Source of the DNA: Candidatus Omnitrophota bacterium
Lineage (GTDB): Bacteria; Verrucomicrobiota; Verrucomicrobiia; Limisphaerales; UBA1319
Reading direction: 5' to 3'
Assembly (NCBI GenBank): GCA_023473405.1
Contig: JAMCZD010000540.1
Span: 1 to 20,354, forward strand
Length of the DNA stretch: 20,354 nucleotides
Position 1 is the stretch's first letter. Every line of letters begins with the position of its first letter. Both the position numbers and the translations under genes were made by a program. This document shows positions 1 through 8,800 of the stretch, piece after piece. Below the pieces are notes generated by a model. It did no database searches. It was not told the DNA's origin and saw nothing but the letters and a program-made list of their open reading frames with translations.

Positions 1-1
1 G

Positions 2-454
2 TTCCTGCTGCCGACTGACGACGTCGTGGCCACACCGGTCAAAACGGATAAGCTGGACAAGAAAGGAAAGCCCGTCATCGAATGGCGAAATCCGCAAAAC
101 AACAGTTCCCTCGACTGCCCCAATACCGCCGCCGGATTGGACATCGGACCGGCAACAGTCAAGCAGTATGCGGAGGTAATTCGAGGGGCCAAGACGATCC
201 TGTGGAACGGGCCGATGGGCATGTTCGAAGATGCGCGCTTTGCCGAAGGCACCTTTGCCGTCGCCCGCGCGGTAGTGGATGCCACCCGGAAGATCGGGGC
301 CAAGAGCATCATCGGCGGAGGCGACAGTGTCAAGGCGCTGAACAAGGCAAAGCTGGGCGACCAGGTTACGTTTATGAGCACGGGCGGTGGCGCGAGCCTG
401 GAATTCCTGGAAGGGCGCGAATTGCCCGGTGTGGCGGCACTGAATGACAAGTAG
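2..454 (+). CDS. pgk: Phosphoglycerate kinase, C-terminal part (partial at left edge)
   Basis: The open frame runs from the window edge and ends in TAG at 452-454, giving about 150 residues of the C-terminal, nucleotide-binding lobe. Phosphoglycerate kinase makes ATP from 1,3-bisphosphoglycerate in cytosolic glycolysis. Family motifs visible are FLLPTD near the edge, WNGPMGMFE, the GGGDS phosphate-binding loop, and the closing STGGGASLEFLEGRELPGV segment. The N-terminal half lies outside the window. tpiA follows after 36 bp and secG after that, an arrangement common in bacteria, so an operon is likely. A GTG at 26 is internal and not a start. Identity is very secure. Confidence 0.97.
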   Translation, partial: FLLPTDDVVATPVKTDKLDKKGKPVIEWRNPQNNSSLDCPNTAAGLDIGPATVKQYAEVIRGAKTILWNGPMGMFEDARFAEGTFAVARAVVDATRKIGAKSIIGGGDSVKALNKAKLGDQVTFMSTGGGASLEFLEGRELPGVAALNDK

Positions 455-490
455 CAAAACCAGCGAGGTGAATTCGATATTTAATTAATC

Positions 491-1255
491 ATGGACAAAG
501 AACGCAAACTGCTGATTGCCGGCAATTGGAAAATGAACAAGACCGTGGCCGAGGCCCTTGATTTCGTTCAGGACCTCCGCCGCGAGGCGACGGGAATCAA
601 AGAGGTGGACATAGTGGTCTGCCCTCCTTTCACCGCGCTCGACGAGGTGTCCAAGGCAATCCTGGACACCAACATCCGGCTGGGCGCCCAGAATATGAGC
701 GAGCATCAAGGCGGCGCCTACACCGGTGAAATCTCCGCGGGGATGCTGAAGGAATTCTCGGTGCGCTTCGTGATCCTGGGCCACTCGGAACGTCGCCAGT
801 ACCAAAAAGAGACCGACGCATTGATTGCGAAAAAGGCCTTGGCAGCCCACGCCGCCTCGCTCAAGCCCATTATCTGCATCGGCGAGTCCCTGGCCGAACG
901 CGAAGCGGGCATCACTGAAAAGGTCCTGGACCGTCAGCTTAACGGGAGCCTGGCCGGCCTAACCAAGGAACAGATGCAGGAATCTGTGGTCGCTTACGAA
1001 CCGGTTTGGGCCATCGGCACCGGCAAAACCGCCACCAGCCAGCAGGCCGAGGAGGCCCAGGCATTCGTCCGCCGCACCGTTGCCGCGATTTTTGATGACA
1101 CCGTTGCCAGAAGACTGCGTATCCTCTATGGTGGTAGCGTGAAACCATCGAATGCACGTGAACTCATGAGCCAGTCGGATGTGGACGGTGCGTTGGTGGG
1201 CGGCGCATCGCTGGAGATTCGCAGTTTTATTGATATTATTAAAAACAGTATTTGA
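491..1255 (+). CDS. tpiA: Triosephosphate isomerase
   Basis: Cytosolic glycolytic enzyme interconverting dihydroxyacetone phosphate and glyceraldehyde-3-phosphate. At 254 aa it has the usual bacterial length. Catalytic landmarks are all present: NWKMN with Lys14, LGHSERR with the electrophilic His98, and AYEPVWAIGTG with the general base Glu170 followed by the flexible loop 6. The phosphate-gripping YGGSVKP and GALVGGASL segments are near the C-terminus. The ATG at 491 gives the standard family N-terminus; a GAGGTG lies about 20 nt upstream, rather far for a Shine-Dalgarno site. It lies 36 bp after pgk and 4 bp before secG, so co-transcription is expected. Confidence 0.98.
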   Translation: MDKERKLLIAGNWKMNKTVAEALDFVQDLRREATGIKEVDIVVCPPFTALDEVSKAILDTNIRLGAQNMSEHQGGAYTGEISAGMLKEFSVRFVILGHSERRQYQKETDALIAKKALAAHAASLKPIICIGESLAEREAGITEKVLDRQLNGSLAGLTKEQMQESVVAYEPVWAIGTGKTATSQQAEEAQAFVRRTVAAIFDDTVARRLRILYGGSVKPSNARELMSQSDVDGALVGGASLEIRSFIDIIKNSI

Positions 1256-1259
1256 TCGT

Positions 1260-1742
1260 ATGGGATTTGTCCTTGGTTTGTTGACGTTCATCCTCGTGGT
1301 GAATTGCCTTGTTCTAGTGCTTTTGATCCTGATCCAGCTTCCCAAAAAGGAAGCCGGAGTAGGAACCGCGTTCGGCGGATCGGCGACCGACGCCTTGTTC
1401 GGCGCGGGCACAGGAAATGCCTTGACGAAGCTGACGAAATATTCGGCTGCGGTCTTTTTTGTGCTGGCCTTGGTTCTTTCAATTTTCAATGCCAGCCAGG
1501 CGCATCGTGGGTCCAACCGACTGCAGGAGGAATTGCAGAAGCAGGCAAACCAACCGGTTCAAACCACCGGGTCGTCCGCAGTCAGGCCCGCCGCGGCGCC
1601 CATCGGCAGCAACTTGCTCGAGTCCATAACCCGGGCGGCAGGTTCCAACGGCGCTGCCAACGTTGCCACGAAGCCAAACGCGAGCCTGCCGGCCAGCAAC
1701 GCCCCGGCAAGACCGGTTGCCGCACCTGCCCCGGCCAAGTAA
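1260..1742 (+). CDS. secG: Preprotein translocase subunit SecG
   Basis: Small accessory subunit of the SecYEG protein-conducting channel in the inner membrane. The start chosen is the ATG at 1260, 4 bp after the tpiA stop; the same frame is open upstream to 1179, but that part lies within tpiA. The protein is 160 aa with two hydrophobic helices (about residues 3-24 and 57-78) separated by the conserved SecG loop containing LIQLPKKEAGVGTAFGG and the GAGTGNALTKLTKY segment. The second half is a low-complexity Ala/Pro/Asn-rich tail, longer than in E. coli and probably disordered. tpiA-secG adjacency is common in bacteria, which supports the call. Confidence 0.93.
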   Translation: MGFVLGLLTFILVVNCLVLVLLILIQLPKKEAGVGTAFGGSATDALFGAGTGNALTKLTKYSAAVFFVLALVLSIFNASQAHRGSNRLQEELQKQANQPVQTTGSSAVRPAAAPIGSNLLESITRAAGSNGAANVATKPNASLPASNAPARPVAAPAPAK

Positions 1743-1842
1743 ATAAGCGTTTTGGATCGGCCCAAAATGAATCGGGTTCGCTCCCCGGGGGACGTGGAGC
1801 GTGGGCAGACTCAGAGCGTGAAGAGCGTCGGAGCGTTTGAAC

Positions 1843-3468
1843 GTGAGCTTTTCATGGCAGTCTGTTTACCGATTCTTGACCCGCGCAGTCGTTGGGGGCC
1901 TTCTGCTTTTTTCATGCGCAGGCTGTGGAAGCCGGGCGGAGCAGCGGGCCGACCTGGTCATCATCAATGGCGCCGAGCCTGAATCGCTGGACCCGGCGAT
2001 CGTGACGGGTCAACCGGACATACGGGTGGCGGGGGCGCTATTTGAAGGTTTGGTGCGCAACGATCCCCACACGGGCGCGCCGGTGCCCGGTCTGGCGGAG
2101 CGATGGGAGATTTCGGACGACGGACGCCTCTATACCTTTTATCTGCGCACCAACGCCCAATGGTCCACGGGGGAACCGATCATGGCGAGAGACGTCGTAT
2201 ATTCGTGGCGGCGTGTCTTGTCGCCGGAGACCGCGAGCGATTACGCCGGGCAATTGTTCTATATCAAGAACGCCGAGGAATTCAACCGGGGCGAAATCAA
2301 AGATCCGTCGCGGGTGGGTATCAAGGCGATTGGACCGCGCACGGTGCGGGTCGAATTGACCGGGCCGGTTCCGTTTTTCCTGGACCTATGCACCTTGCCT
2401 ACGCTGGCGGTGGTGCCGGAATGGACCATTGAACGGTATGGCGACCGCTGGCTGATGGCGCGTCCGCTGCCGGTAAGCGGGCCGTATGAGCTGGTTTCCT
2501 GGCGGATCAACGACCGGATTCGGTTGCGCAAGAATCGGCGGTACTGGGACGTCGCCCACACGCAGAACGACCGGGTGGACGTCCTGCCGGTGGGTTCGGC
2601 CAACACGGCGCTGAACCTGTACGAGACCGGGGCGGCGGACATCGTATGGGACAAGGAATTGGCGCCGAGCGAACTGCTGGATGTGCTGCTCAAACGCCCT
2701 GATTTCCACACCTTCGATTACCTGGGCACCTATTTCATCCGGATCAATGTCACCCGCAAACCATTCGATGATCCGCGGGTGCGCCGCGCCCTGGCAATGG
2801 CCATCGATAAGACCCGTATCGTCGAGAAAATCACCCGGGCAGGCGAAAAGATCGCCACCCACCTGACCCCGCCGGGGATACCGCATTACGATCCTCCGAA
2901 TGGGCTGGGCTACGATCCGGAAACGGCTCGCCGGTTGCTGGCCGAGGCGGGTTATCCGGGCGGGAAGGGATTTCCCACCTTTCAATACATGTTCAACGCG
3001 GCGGCGGGAGGCGCGGCCAAGACCCACGAGAAAATCGCGGTTGAATTGCAGCAGATGTGGCGGCAAGAATTGGGCATCCATATGGAATTGCGCCAGGCGG
3101 AATGGAAGGTCTTCCTGGCCGCGCAATCGGCCCTGGATTATGACCTGTGCCGCAGCAGTTGGGTCGGCGATTACAATGACCCGAACACATTCCTGGACTT
3201 GTTTATGAGCTGGAGCGGGAACAATCGGACGGGTTGGAAAGACCCGGACTACGACCGATTGCTGCGGGAGGCCAATTCCCGGGCCGATCCCGCGGCGCGC
3301 GCCACGCTGCTTCAAGCGGCCGAGGCCCTGCTGGTGCGCGATGCGGTGCCGGTCTTGCCGCTGTTTTTCTACCGGGGCATCAGTTACTATGATTCCACCA
3401 AAATTCAGGGCATCTATCCGAATATCCTGGACCAACATCCCATCAACGCGGTCCGGAAGGTTCGCTGA
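1843..3468 (+). CDS. oppA: Oligopeptide ABC transporter substrate-binding lipoprotein (OppA-like, SBP_bac_5)
   Basis: Extracytoplasmic solute-binding protein of family 5, which captures peptides for the OppBC channel. I chose the GTG at 1843 because CGGAG (1829-1833) sits 9 nt upstream; a TTG at 1837 in the same frame is too close to that site. The 541-aa product starts with an Arg-containing n-region and a hydrophobic segment ending FSCAGC, giving a lipobox-like cysteine at residue 25 or 28, so it is probably lipid-anchored. The mature N-terminus (ADLVIINGAEPESLDP...FEGLVRND) and RPLPVSGPYELVSW, FDDPRVRRALAMAID and SSWVGDYNDPNTFLD are typical of OppA/DppA. oppB starts 37 bp downstream. The substrate cannot be fixed from sequence; dipeptides, murein peptides or nickel remain possible. 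Confidence 0.93.
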   Translation: MSFSWQSVYRFLTRAVVGGLLLFSCAGCGSRAEQRADLVIINGAEPESLDPAIVTGQPDIRVAGALFEGLVRNDPHTGAPVPGLAERWEISDDGRLYTFYLRTNAQWSTGEPIMARDVVYSWRRVLSPETASDYAGQLFYIKNAEEFNRGEIKDPSRVGIKAIGPRTVRVELTGPVPFFLDLCTLPTLAVVPEWTIERYGDRWLMARPLPVSGPYELVSWRINDRIRLRKNRRYWDVAHTQNDRVDVLPVGSANTALNLYETGAADIVWDKELAPSELLDVLLKRPDFHTFDYLGTYFIRINVTRKPFDDPRVRRALAMAIDKTRIVEKITRAGEKIATHLTPPGIPHYDPPNGLGYDPETARRLLAEAGYPGGKGFPTFQYMFNAAAGGAAKTHEKIAVELQQMWRQELGIHMELRQAEWKVFLAAQSALDYDLCRSSWVGDYNDPNTFLDLFMSWSGNNRTGWKDPDYDRLLREANSRADPAARATLLQAAEALLVRDAVPVLPLFFYRGISYYDSTKIQGIYPNILDQHPINAVRKVR

Positions 3469-3505
3469 CGCGCGGCGCTCGAGGATGAGACGATCTTAGC
3501 CGATT

Positions 3506-4420
3506 ATGTATTTCCTGAAGCGCCTGTTCTTTCTGCTCCCGCTCCTGCTCCTGATCAGCTTTCTGGCCTTTGTCCTGGTGCGGGTGGCGCCGGGGGGGCC
3601 CTTTGACAAGGAACGAAAGCCTGCCTCGCCCGAGATCGAGCGGAATCTCAAGGCAAAATATCACCTGGACGAATCCTTCGGTAAACAATACGAGCGGTTT
3701 CTGGCCGGATTAATTCGCGGCGATTTCGGGCCGTCGCTCAAGTATCGCAGCCACAGCGTGACCGACATAATGACCCAGGGACTGCCGATTTCCATGACGC
3801 TCGGTTTGTTGGCATTTGGGTTTGCGATGGGGACGGGGATACCGTTGGGGCTGATAACGGCGGTGCGGCGGGGAGGATGGATTGACCTCGGGGGCAGTTT
3901 CTTGGCGATACTCGCGGTTTGCGTTCCGGGCTTTGTGGTGGGCCCCTTGCTGATCATGTTGTTCGCCATTCACTGGCGCTTGTTCCCGGTCGGTTTGTGG
4001 GGAACCCCGGCCCATGCCGTTTTGCCGGTGATTGCCCTGGGCCTGTTTTTTGCCGGCAAAGTGGCCCGTCTGATGCGCGAAGGCATGCTGGGCGTGATGA
4101 ATGCCGAGTTCGTTACTGCCGCGCGGGCCAGGGGATTGAGCGAAGGGGCGGTAATCATCAAGCACGCGTTTCGGTTGGCGGTGCTGCCGGTAGTTTCGTA
4201 TGCCGGGCCGATGCTGGCTGATTTGCTGACGGGCTCGTTTGTGGTGGAAAACATCTTCCAGATACCGGGACTGGGTGTGTTCCTGGTGAACAGTTCATTG
4301 AATCGGGATTACCCGATGGTGGTCGGCCTGGTGCTGTTGTATGCGGTGCTTTTGCTCGGATTAAACCTTGTGGTGGACATGGCCTATCGATGGCTCGATC
4401 CGAGGGTCAAATATGATTAA
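3506..4420 (+). CDS. oppB: Oligopeptide ABC transporter permease OppB
   Basis: Inner-membrane permease of the binding-protein-dependent peptide transporter, 304 aa. The N-terminus has the OppB/DppB pattern: one membrane helix followed by VRVAPGGPFD, then a periplasmic region with YHLDESFGKQYERFL and GDFGPSLKYRS. Five further hydrophobic segments follow. The cytoplasmic EAA loop that docks on the ATPase is EFVTAARARGLSEGAVIIKH (about residues 198-217), with the expected GLS. The gene overlaps oppC by 8 bp (ATGATTAA), so the two are translationally coupled, as expected for subunits of one heterodimeric channel. Confidence 0.95.
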   Translation: MYFLKRLFFLLPLLLLISFLAFVLVRVAPGGPFDKERKPASPEIERNLKAKYHLDESFGKQYERFLAGLIRGDFGPSLKYRSHSVTDIMTQGLPISMTLGLLAFGFAMGTGIPLGLITAVRRGGWIDLGGSFLAILAVCVPGFVVGPLLIMLFAIHWRLFPVGLWGTPAHAVLPVIALGLFFAGKVARLMREGMLGVMNAEFVTAARARGLSEGAVIIKHAFRLAVLPVVSYAGPMLADLLTGSFVVENIFQIPGLGVFLVNSSLNRDYPMVVGLVLLYAVLLLGLNLVVDMAYRWLDPRVKYD

Positions 4421-5333
4421 TGCCCCGCCTGCTTTGACCCCCCGGCAGCGCGCCTGGCGCCGGTTCAAACGGAACCGCGCGGCGGTGATCAGCGGGCTGT
4501 TCCTCGCCCTCGTCGTCCTGGTGGTGCTGGTGGGCCCCGCAATTTGCCCTTATTCGCCCAATGCACTGTCCGAAGCCCAGTTCCAGCCGCCGAACCTGCG
4601 GCATTGGTTTGGCACCGACGTTCACGGACGCGACTTGCTGGTTCGAGTCCTGATGGGGGCGCGGCTCTCGCTGCTCGTGGGTGCCACCGGAGCCGGTGTA
4701 AGCCTGGTGATCGGGGTGATTTGGGGGGCGGTGGCGGGTTACCTGGGCGGTCGGTGGGACAGCGCCATGATGCGGGCCGTGGATGTGCTTTACTCGCTGC
4801 CATCGGTGGTGTTTGTCATCGTGCTCATTACCACGCTCGAGCAATTGTTCAAGAACTGGTTGTCGCGGCTGGTTTCGATCGAATCAGACAGCACGGTCAG
4901 GTTGTTGTTCTTGTTTGTCGGATTGGGAGCGGTTTCGTGGCTGACCATGGCGCGAATTGTCCGCGGCCAGGTATTATCTTTGCGGACGCGCGGGTTTGTG
5001 GAGGCGAGCCGGGCACTGGGAGCGAACGAGGTCCGGATACTGTGGCGTCATATCCTGCCTAACATGTATGGTATAATCATCGTGTACCTGGTGCTCACGG
5101 TTCCGGCGGTTATCCTGAGCGAATCCTTCCTCAGTTACCTTGGCCTGGGCATTCAACCGCCGCAGGCAAGCCTCGGATCGCTGATTGCCGACGGGGCGGG
5201 ACAGATCAATCCCATCCGGATTTACTGGTGGCTGATTGTGATGCCGGGGGGAATATTGGTTGCCATGCTGTTGGCCTTGAATTTCCTGGGTGATGGGCTC
5301 CGGGACGCGCTCGATCCGCTGGCCGAATCGTGA
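4413..5333 (+). CDS. oppC: Oligopeptide ABC transporter permease OppC
   Basis: Second membrane subunit of the peptide transporter, 306 aa. I place the start at the ATG at 4413, inside the oppB stop region, preceded by CGAGGG at 4401-4406; the same frame is open further upstream but that part lies within oppB. Hallmarks are the cytoplasmic N-terminus RAWRRFKRNRAAVISG before helix 1, the strongly conserved HWFGTDVHGRDLLVRVL motif, and the EAA loop GFVEASRALGANEVRILWRH. The C-terminus (LNFLGDGLRDALDP) is also canonical. No oppD/oppF ATPase follows; the next 480 bp hold only a small ORF and regulatory-looking sequence, so the energising subunits must be encoded elsewhere. Confidence 0.95.
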   Translation: MINAPPALTPRQRAWRRFKRNRAAVISGLFLALVVLVVLVGPAICPYSPNALSEAQFQPPNLRHWFGTDVHGRDLLVRVLMGARLSLLVGATGAGVSLVIGVIWGAVAGYLGGRWDSAMMRAVDVLYSLPSVVFVIVLITTLEQLFKNWLSRLVSIESDSTVRLLFLFVGLGAVSWLTMARIVRGQVLSLRTRGFVEASRALGANEVRILWRHILPNMYGIIIVYLVLTVPAVILSESFLSYLGLGIQPPQASLGSLIADGAGQINPIRIYWWLIVMPGGILVAMLLALNFLGDGLRDALDPLAES

Positions 5334-5425
5334 TGCAGAGTCGGGGAACGTCTTCGCCTCCTTGCGGTTTGTCGGGCCGGGCGCAGCTTTGGTGATCTAA
5401 TTCGTCCGCCAGCTATCGATTGGCA

Positions 5426-5445
5426 TTGAATTTGCTCAAATTCAA
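5426..5445. promoter_or_regulatory. Perfect 9-2-9 palindrome, candidate operator
   Basis: TTGAATTTG-CT-CAAATTCAA is an exact inverted repeat with a 2-bp centre. It lies 6 bp upstream of a TATAAA hexamer (5451-5456), and its left arm begins with TTGAAT, which could serve as a poor -35 at 19-bp spacing. The position suggests a dimeric repressor or activator site controlling the 58-residue ORF downstream. The symmetry is seen directly; the regulator and function are inferred. Confidence 0.5.
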
Positions 5446-5456
5446 GCCGATATAAA
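5426..5456 (+). promoter_or_regulatory. Candidate promoter for small membrane ORF
   Basis: TATAAA at 5451-5456 matches five of six bases of a sigma70-type -10 box. The likely transcription start 6-7 nt downstream coincides with the ATG at 5463, so the mRNA could be leaderless; there is no Shine-Dalgarno sequence in front of that ATG. The -35 (TTGAAT, 5426-5431, 19-bp spacer) is weak and embedded in the palindrome. Confidence 0.35.
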
Positions 5457-5462
5457 CCCCGT

Positions 5463-5639
5463 ATGAATGTGGCGGATTTAATTAAAGCAACCATCGTGTT
5501 CGGGCTGATTGCCTTCCTTGTCTACACCTTCCCGATTCTTGGCCAAGTCTCTATCATTGCGTTAGTTGGCCTCCTTTGGCTCTCCTGCGCCTTCCAAGTG
5601 TTCACCGATATCCGGCGCAAGGGGGCGTGCCGGTTTTAG
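5463..5639 (+). CDS. Small two-helix membrane protein, 58 aa, function unknown
   Basis: A short ORF from ATG at 5463 to TAG at 5637-5639. The protein begins MNVADLIKATIVFGLIAFLV and contains two hydrophobic segments (about residues 8-25 and 29-47) joined by a very short turn, ending in a basic tail DIRRKGACRF. This is a helical-hairpin membrane microprotein with its C-terminus probably cytosolic. It is not part of the opp operon by spacing (129 bp after oppC) and has its own palindrome and TATAAA box. No family is recognised. The alternative is a chance ORF, but hydrophobic periodicity plus the promoter-like context make it more likely real. Confidence 0.5.
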   Translation: MNVADLIKATIVFGLIAFLVYTFPILGQVSIIALVGLLWLSCAFQVFTDIRRKGACRF

Positions 5640-5662
5640 GTCCCGGCCCGATCGGCAGGCAG

Positions 5663-5712
5663 GGGGAGCGCTGCAGCGCTTCCCCACCAGGAGCGCGGAT
5701 GCCCTCATCCGC
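5663..5712. repeat. Pair of strong hairpins, possible interspersed repeat or terminator
   Basis: The first hairpin (5663-5685) pairs GGGGAGCGCTG with CAGCGCTTCCCC, with one bulged base. The second (5695-5712) is a perfect 7-bp stem, GCGGATG-CCCT-CATCCGC. A T-rich stretch (TTAATTTTATTTG, about 5718-5730) follows a few bases later on the + strand, so the pair could end transcription of the small ORF, but the spacing is loose for an intrinsic terminator. Tandem GC-rich hairpins also resemble repeat units seen in PVC genomes. The rest of 5713-5819 shows nothing else I can support apart from a weak ACCCA/TGGGT hairpin (about 5768-5781) after the GH2 stop. Confidence 0.45.
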
Positions 5713-5819
5713 ATGCGTTAATTTTATTTGTCATTGAAAGAAAGGCTGAAACAAGCAGGACCAAACCCATGAGTGGGTGACCACTCTGAATTCGATTGCT
5801 AATAACCGATTTTCAATTC

Positions 5820-8800
5820 TCAATAAACGTACAAATTAAGCCCAAACCATCGCCGGCTGCTTTGTCCCAATGATCGCACCGCCAACCGGCAGGGTTTGCC
5901 AGGCTTGAGCCGGGCGGACGGGACGGTGAGATAGAATTGTCCCAGGGCATCTTCCGGAAGCAGTTTTCGCGCGATGAAACATAGTTTTGCCGTGCCATCC
6001 GTCCCGCTCCAGGAATTGGACTTGTGAGCGACGTCGAAGCGAACCAATTCACGGCCGTCAAGCAGCAAGGCGAACCCGTCGGTTCTCGGTTGGGAATGCC
6101 AGCCGAGGCCTCCGGCAAATACGAACGTCACATTCGTCTCCGGCCAATTGGCGGGGACCACCGCGGTTTCCCATTCAATAACCCGTCCAATTTCCGTCTG
6201 CCGGCAGAGGTAGATGGGCGCTTCGGCTTCACGGTAGCTGGCATAGGGACTGTGTTCGGCCTGGTCCGAAATCAAATGGGCGTAACCGGGCAGGGTGGTC
6301 GCTTCGGGGAAGGGGACCTCGGCGATTTGCTTGCGCAGGAAGTCAACCGGCAAGGCGGCCTTGGGCTGAGGCAAGGTGCTGGCATACTCCAATAACCGTG
6401 TCAACAACCACCTCTGCTCGGGAGCCGCTTCGGTTGCATTCAGGCCAAGCCGCAGTCCGCACACAATCAGCGCGCCTTTGCCGATCCGTGCCTGGAAAAG
6501 GAGCGCCTTGTTCCGGCAGAATGAATGCACATCGAGGGCGCGCACGAGCACTTCCGGTTGGAGGGGTAATTCGTCGAGCACATAAGCTCGCGCTCCTTCG
6601 AGCAAGCGATACCACCCCGCGTCGCACCAACCTTCCGGCGCGAAGGAACGGGTGACCGGGTTATCGTAAACCACCGTCCCCGCGTTACAGTCGTCCTGGC
6701 TCCCCAGCCACCACGCCGGTTTGAACCGGTTCGGCACTTCGCTGAAAATGTCCTGCGGCGCAAGGCAAACCAGGCACGCCCCTGCTTCCGCCGCCGCCAC
6801 CAGCTTCATCGTCGGCTGCCTGACCACGTAGACTGCGCGATCCGGCAAGGTCGCTTGGAGTGGAAGGGGTTGCGCGCCCAGTGAGGCGAGACGTCCCGCC
6901 AGATCGAGACTCGCATAGACGGGCCTTTCCAACCGGGGACGCTCGATTTGGGCGGGGAATTCCCAGCTCGACCACTCATTCCGCCGGTGTTCTCCGCCGG
7001 CTTCGAGTTCCGTGGTCAGGAGAACCCGCTCCGGCTGAGTGCTTTCCGGCAAGTCGAGCGAAAGAATCCCCGCCTCGGCCAACTCCCCCTGCTCCGCGTC
7101 AATACGCCGCTGGTTTGAATCGAGGGTCCGAGGACCGAGCCGGATGCGCCACTGCAAAAGCCCGTTCCGGATCGTTTCCGTCGAGTAGTTCGACACGAGC
7201 AGTTTGACTTTCAGGTTTTGGCGTCCGGCACAAACCTGGGGCAGACCGTCTTCGAGCAACACGACCGCGTCATTGAATTGGCGAACCATATCCGGGGTGA
7301 TTGATTTGGAGCGAAAATAAGCGTCAACCAATCCGTTGGCGCCGGTCCAGTAATCCTGGAACAACCACCACATGTAACCGGAGATGCGGGGATTCTTGCG
7401 CATCGCCTCCACGTTCAGTTTGTGGGATAGGTAATAGAGCCGTTCGGAATTTAGCGACCATTGGTCAGCCTCGCCGATCAACCCCATCTTCAGGAGCTTA
7501 TCGCGGAATGGTGTCAGCCAAAACGGCTTGAAGTTGTCCTTGAACTCGTTGATGAGACTCAACCGGGGCAAGGTGGTGTAATTCCCGGTTTCGTGCGAAA
7601 GGACCGGCTTTTTCGGTTGGCCGTCAAAGCGGTACTTGGCGGGCTTGTCCAATGGCAACGACCATTCGTCGAACAGGATCGAGTAGAAATCCAGGGTGGC
7701 GCGGTCTTTGGTGCCGTCGACGAATCCCGCAGGCCACAAGCCGTCACTGTCGATGACCAACCGCGCCGGGTCGAGGGCCTTCGCCATCCGATACATCTCC
7801 GGCGCCAGGGCAAAAGAGTCCCACATCTCGTTGCTCATGCACCAATCGAAGATGGACGGGTGATTGCGCAACCGCAGAATGGCGGCAGCCCATTCGTGCC
7901 GGTAAAGGTCCAGCGCGGGTCCTTGGGCGCGCCGGTAATACTCATCATAAGCAATGGGAAACTCGGCTGAGACAAACATCCCGATTTCGTCTGCTGCTTC
8001 GTAATACTCCGGAGGAAGGATGTGGCTGTGATGCCGCACGAAGTTGAAGCCGTATTTCCGGATGGTCTCGAGGCGTTTCCGGTAGAATGCCTTGTCGGAC
8101 GGCGCCGCCATTGTCCGCGGGTAGACCCCGTCGTCGCCATAACCGCGCAGGTAGAGTTTCTTTCCGTTCAGAAAGAAATCGCAACCCCGGGTTTGAATCT
8201 CGCGCAGGCCGAAATTCACCTCTGATTGGTCAATCAAAGTTCCGCCTTTCAATAATGCCAGGCGTGCCGAGTATAAATACGGCGAATCGGGCGACCACAG
8301 CCTGGCCTCGGGCAATTCCGTTTCGATTTCCAGCTCGGACCCGGTTGAATCAGGCAGGGCGTGTTTGACTGCCGCAACCAAACGGCCTTCCTCGGAACGG
8401 ACTTCGAGGCGCACGGTATCCGCCTGATTTCTTGCCCCGGCGATTCGTGCTGTTACCCGGCAGCCGGCAGGCGAAATGCGCGGCTGCACGAAGACATTCT
8501 CGAGCCAGGCGTCCGGACGCGCCTCGATCTTCACATGCCCCCAAATACCGCCCCACGGGGTGAACATGGCGTCAATAATGTCGAAGCATCCGGTCAGGCA
8601 GTCTTTTTCCCATTGTTGTTTGCAGTCCACGCAGAGGGCAATCGTTGCCGGCTTTTCCACCGAAACGTAGGGAGTCAGCTCAAACTCGAACGGCGACAGG
8701 TAACCGATGTGCCCGCCCAGGTAATGATTGTTCACCCAGACTTCGGCGGACCGATGCACACCGCCCACGCATAGGAAAATCCGGCGGCCCGCCGCGGACG

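Noticed and set aside
1743..1836. Possible terminator between secG and oppA (TTTTGG/CCAAAA, CCCCGGGGG)
   Set aside because: Stems are short or self-overlapping and no T-tract follows; read-through into oppA is plausible.
2386..3438. 350-codon open frame on the - strand
   Set aside because: Antisense shadow of oppA, without recognisable protein features.
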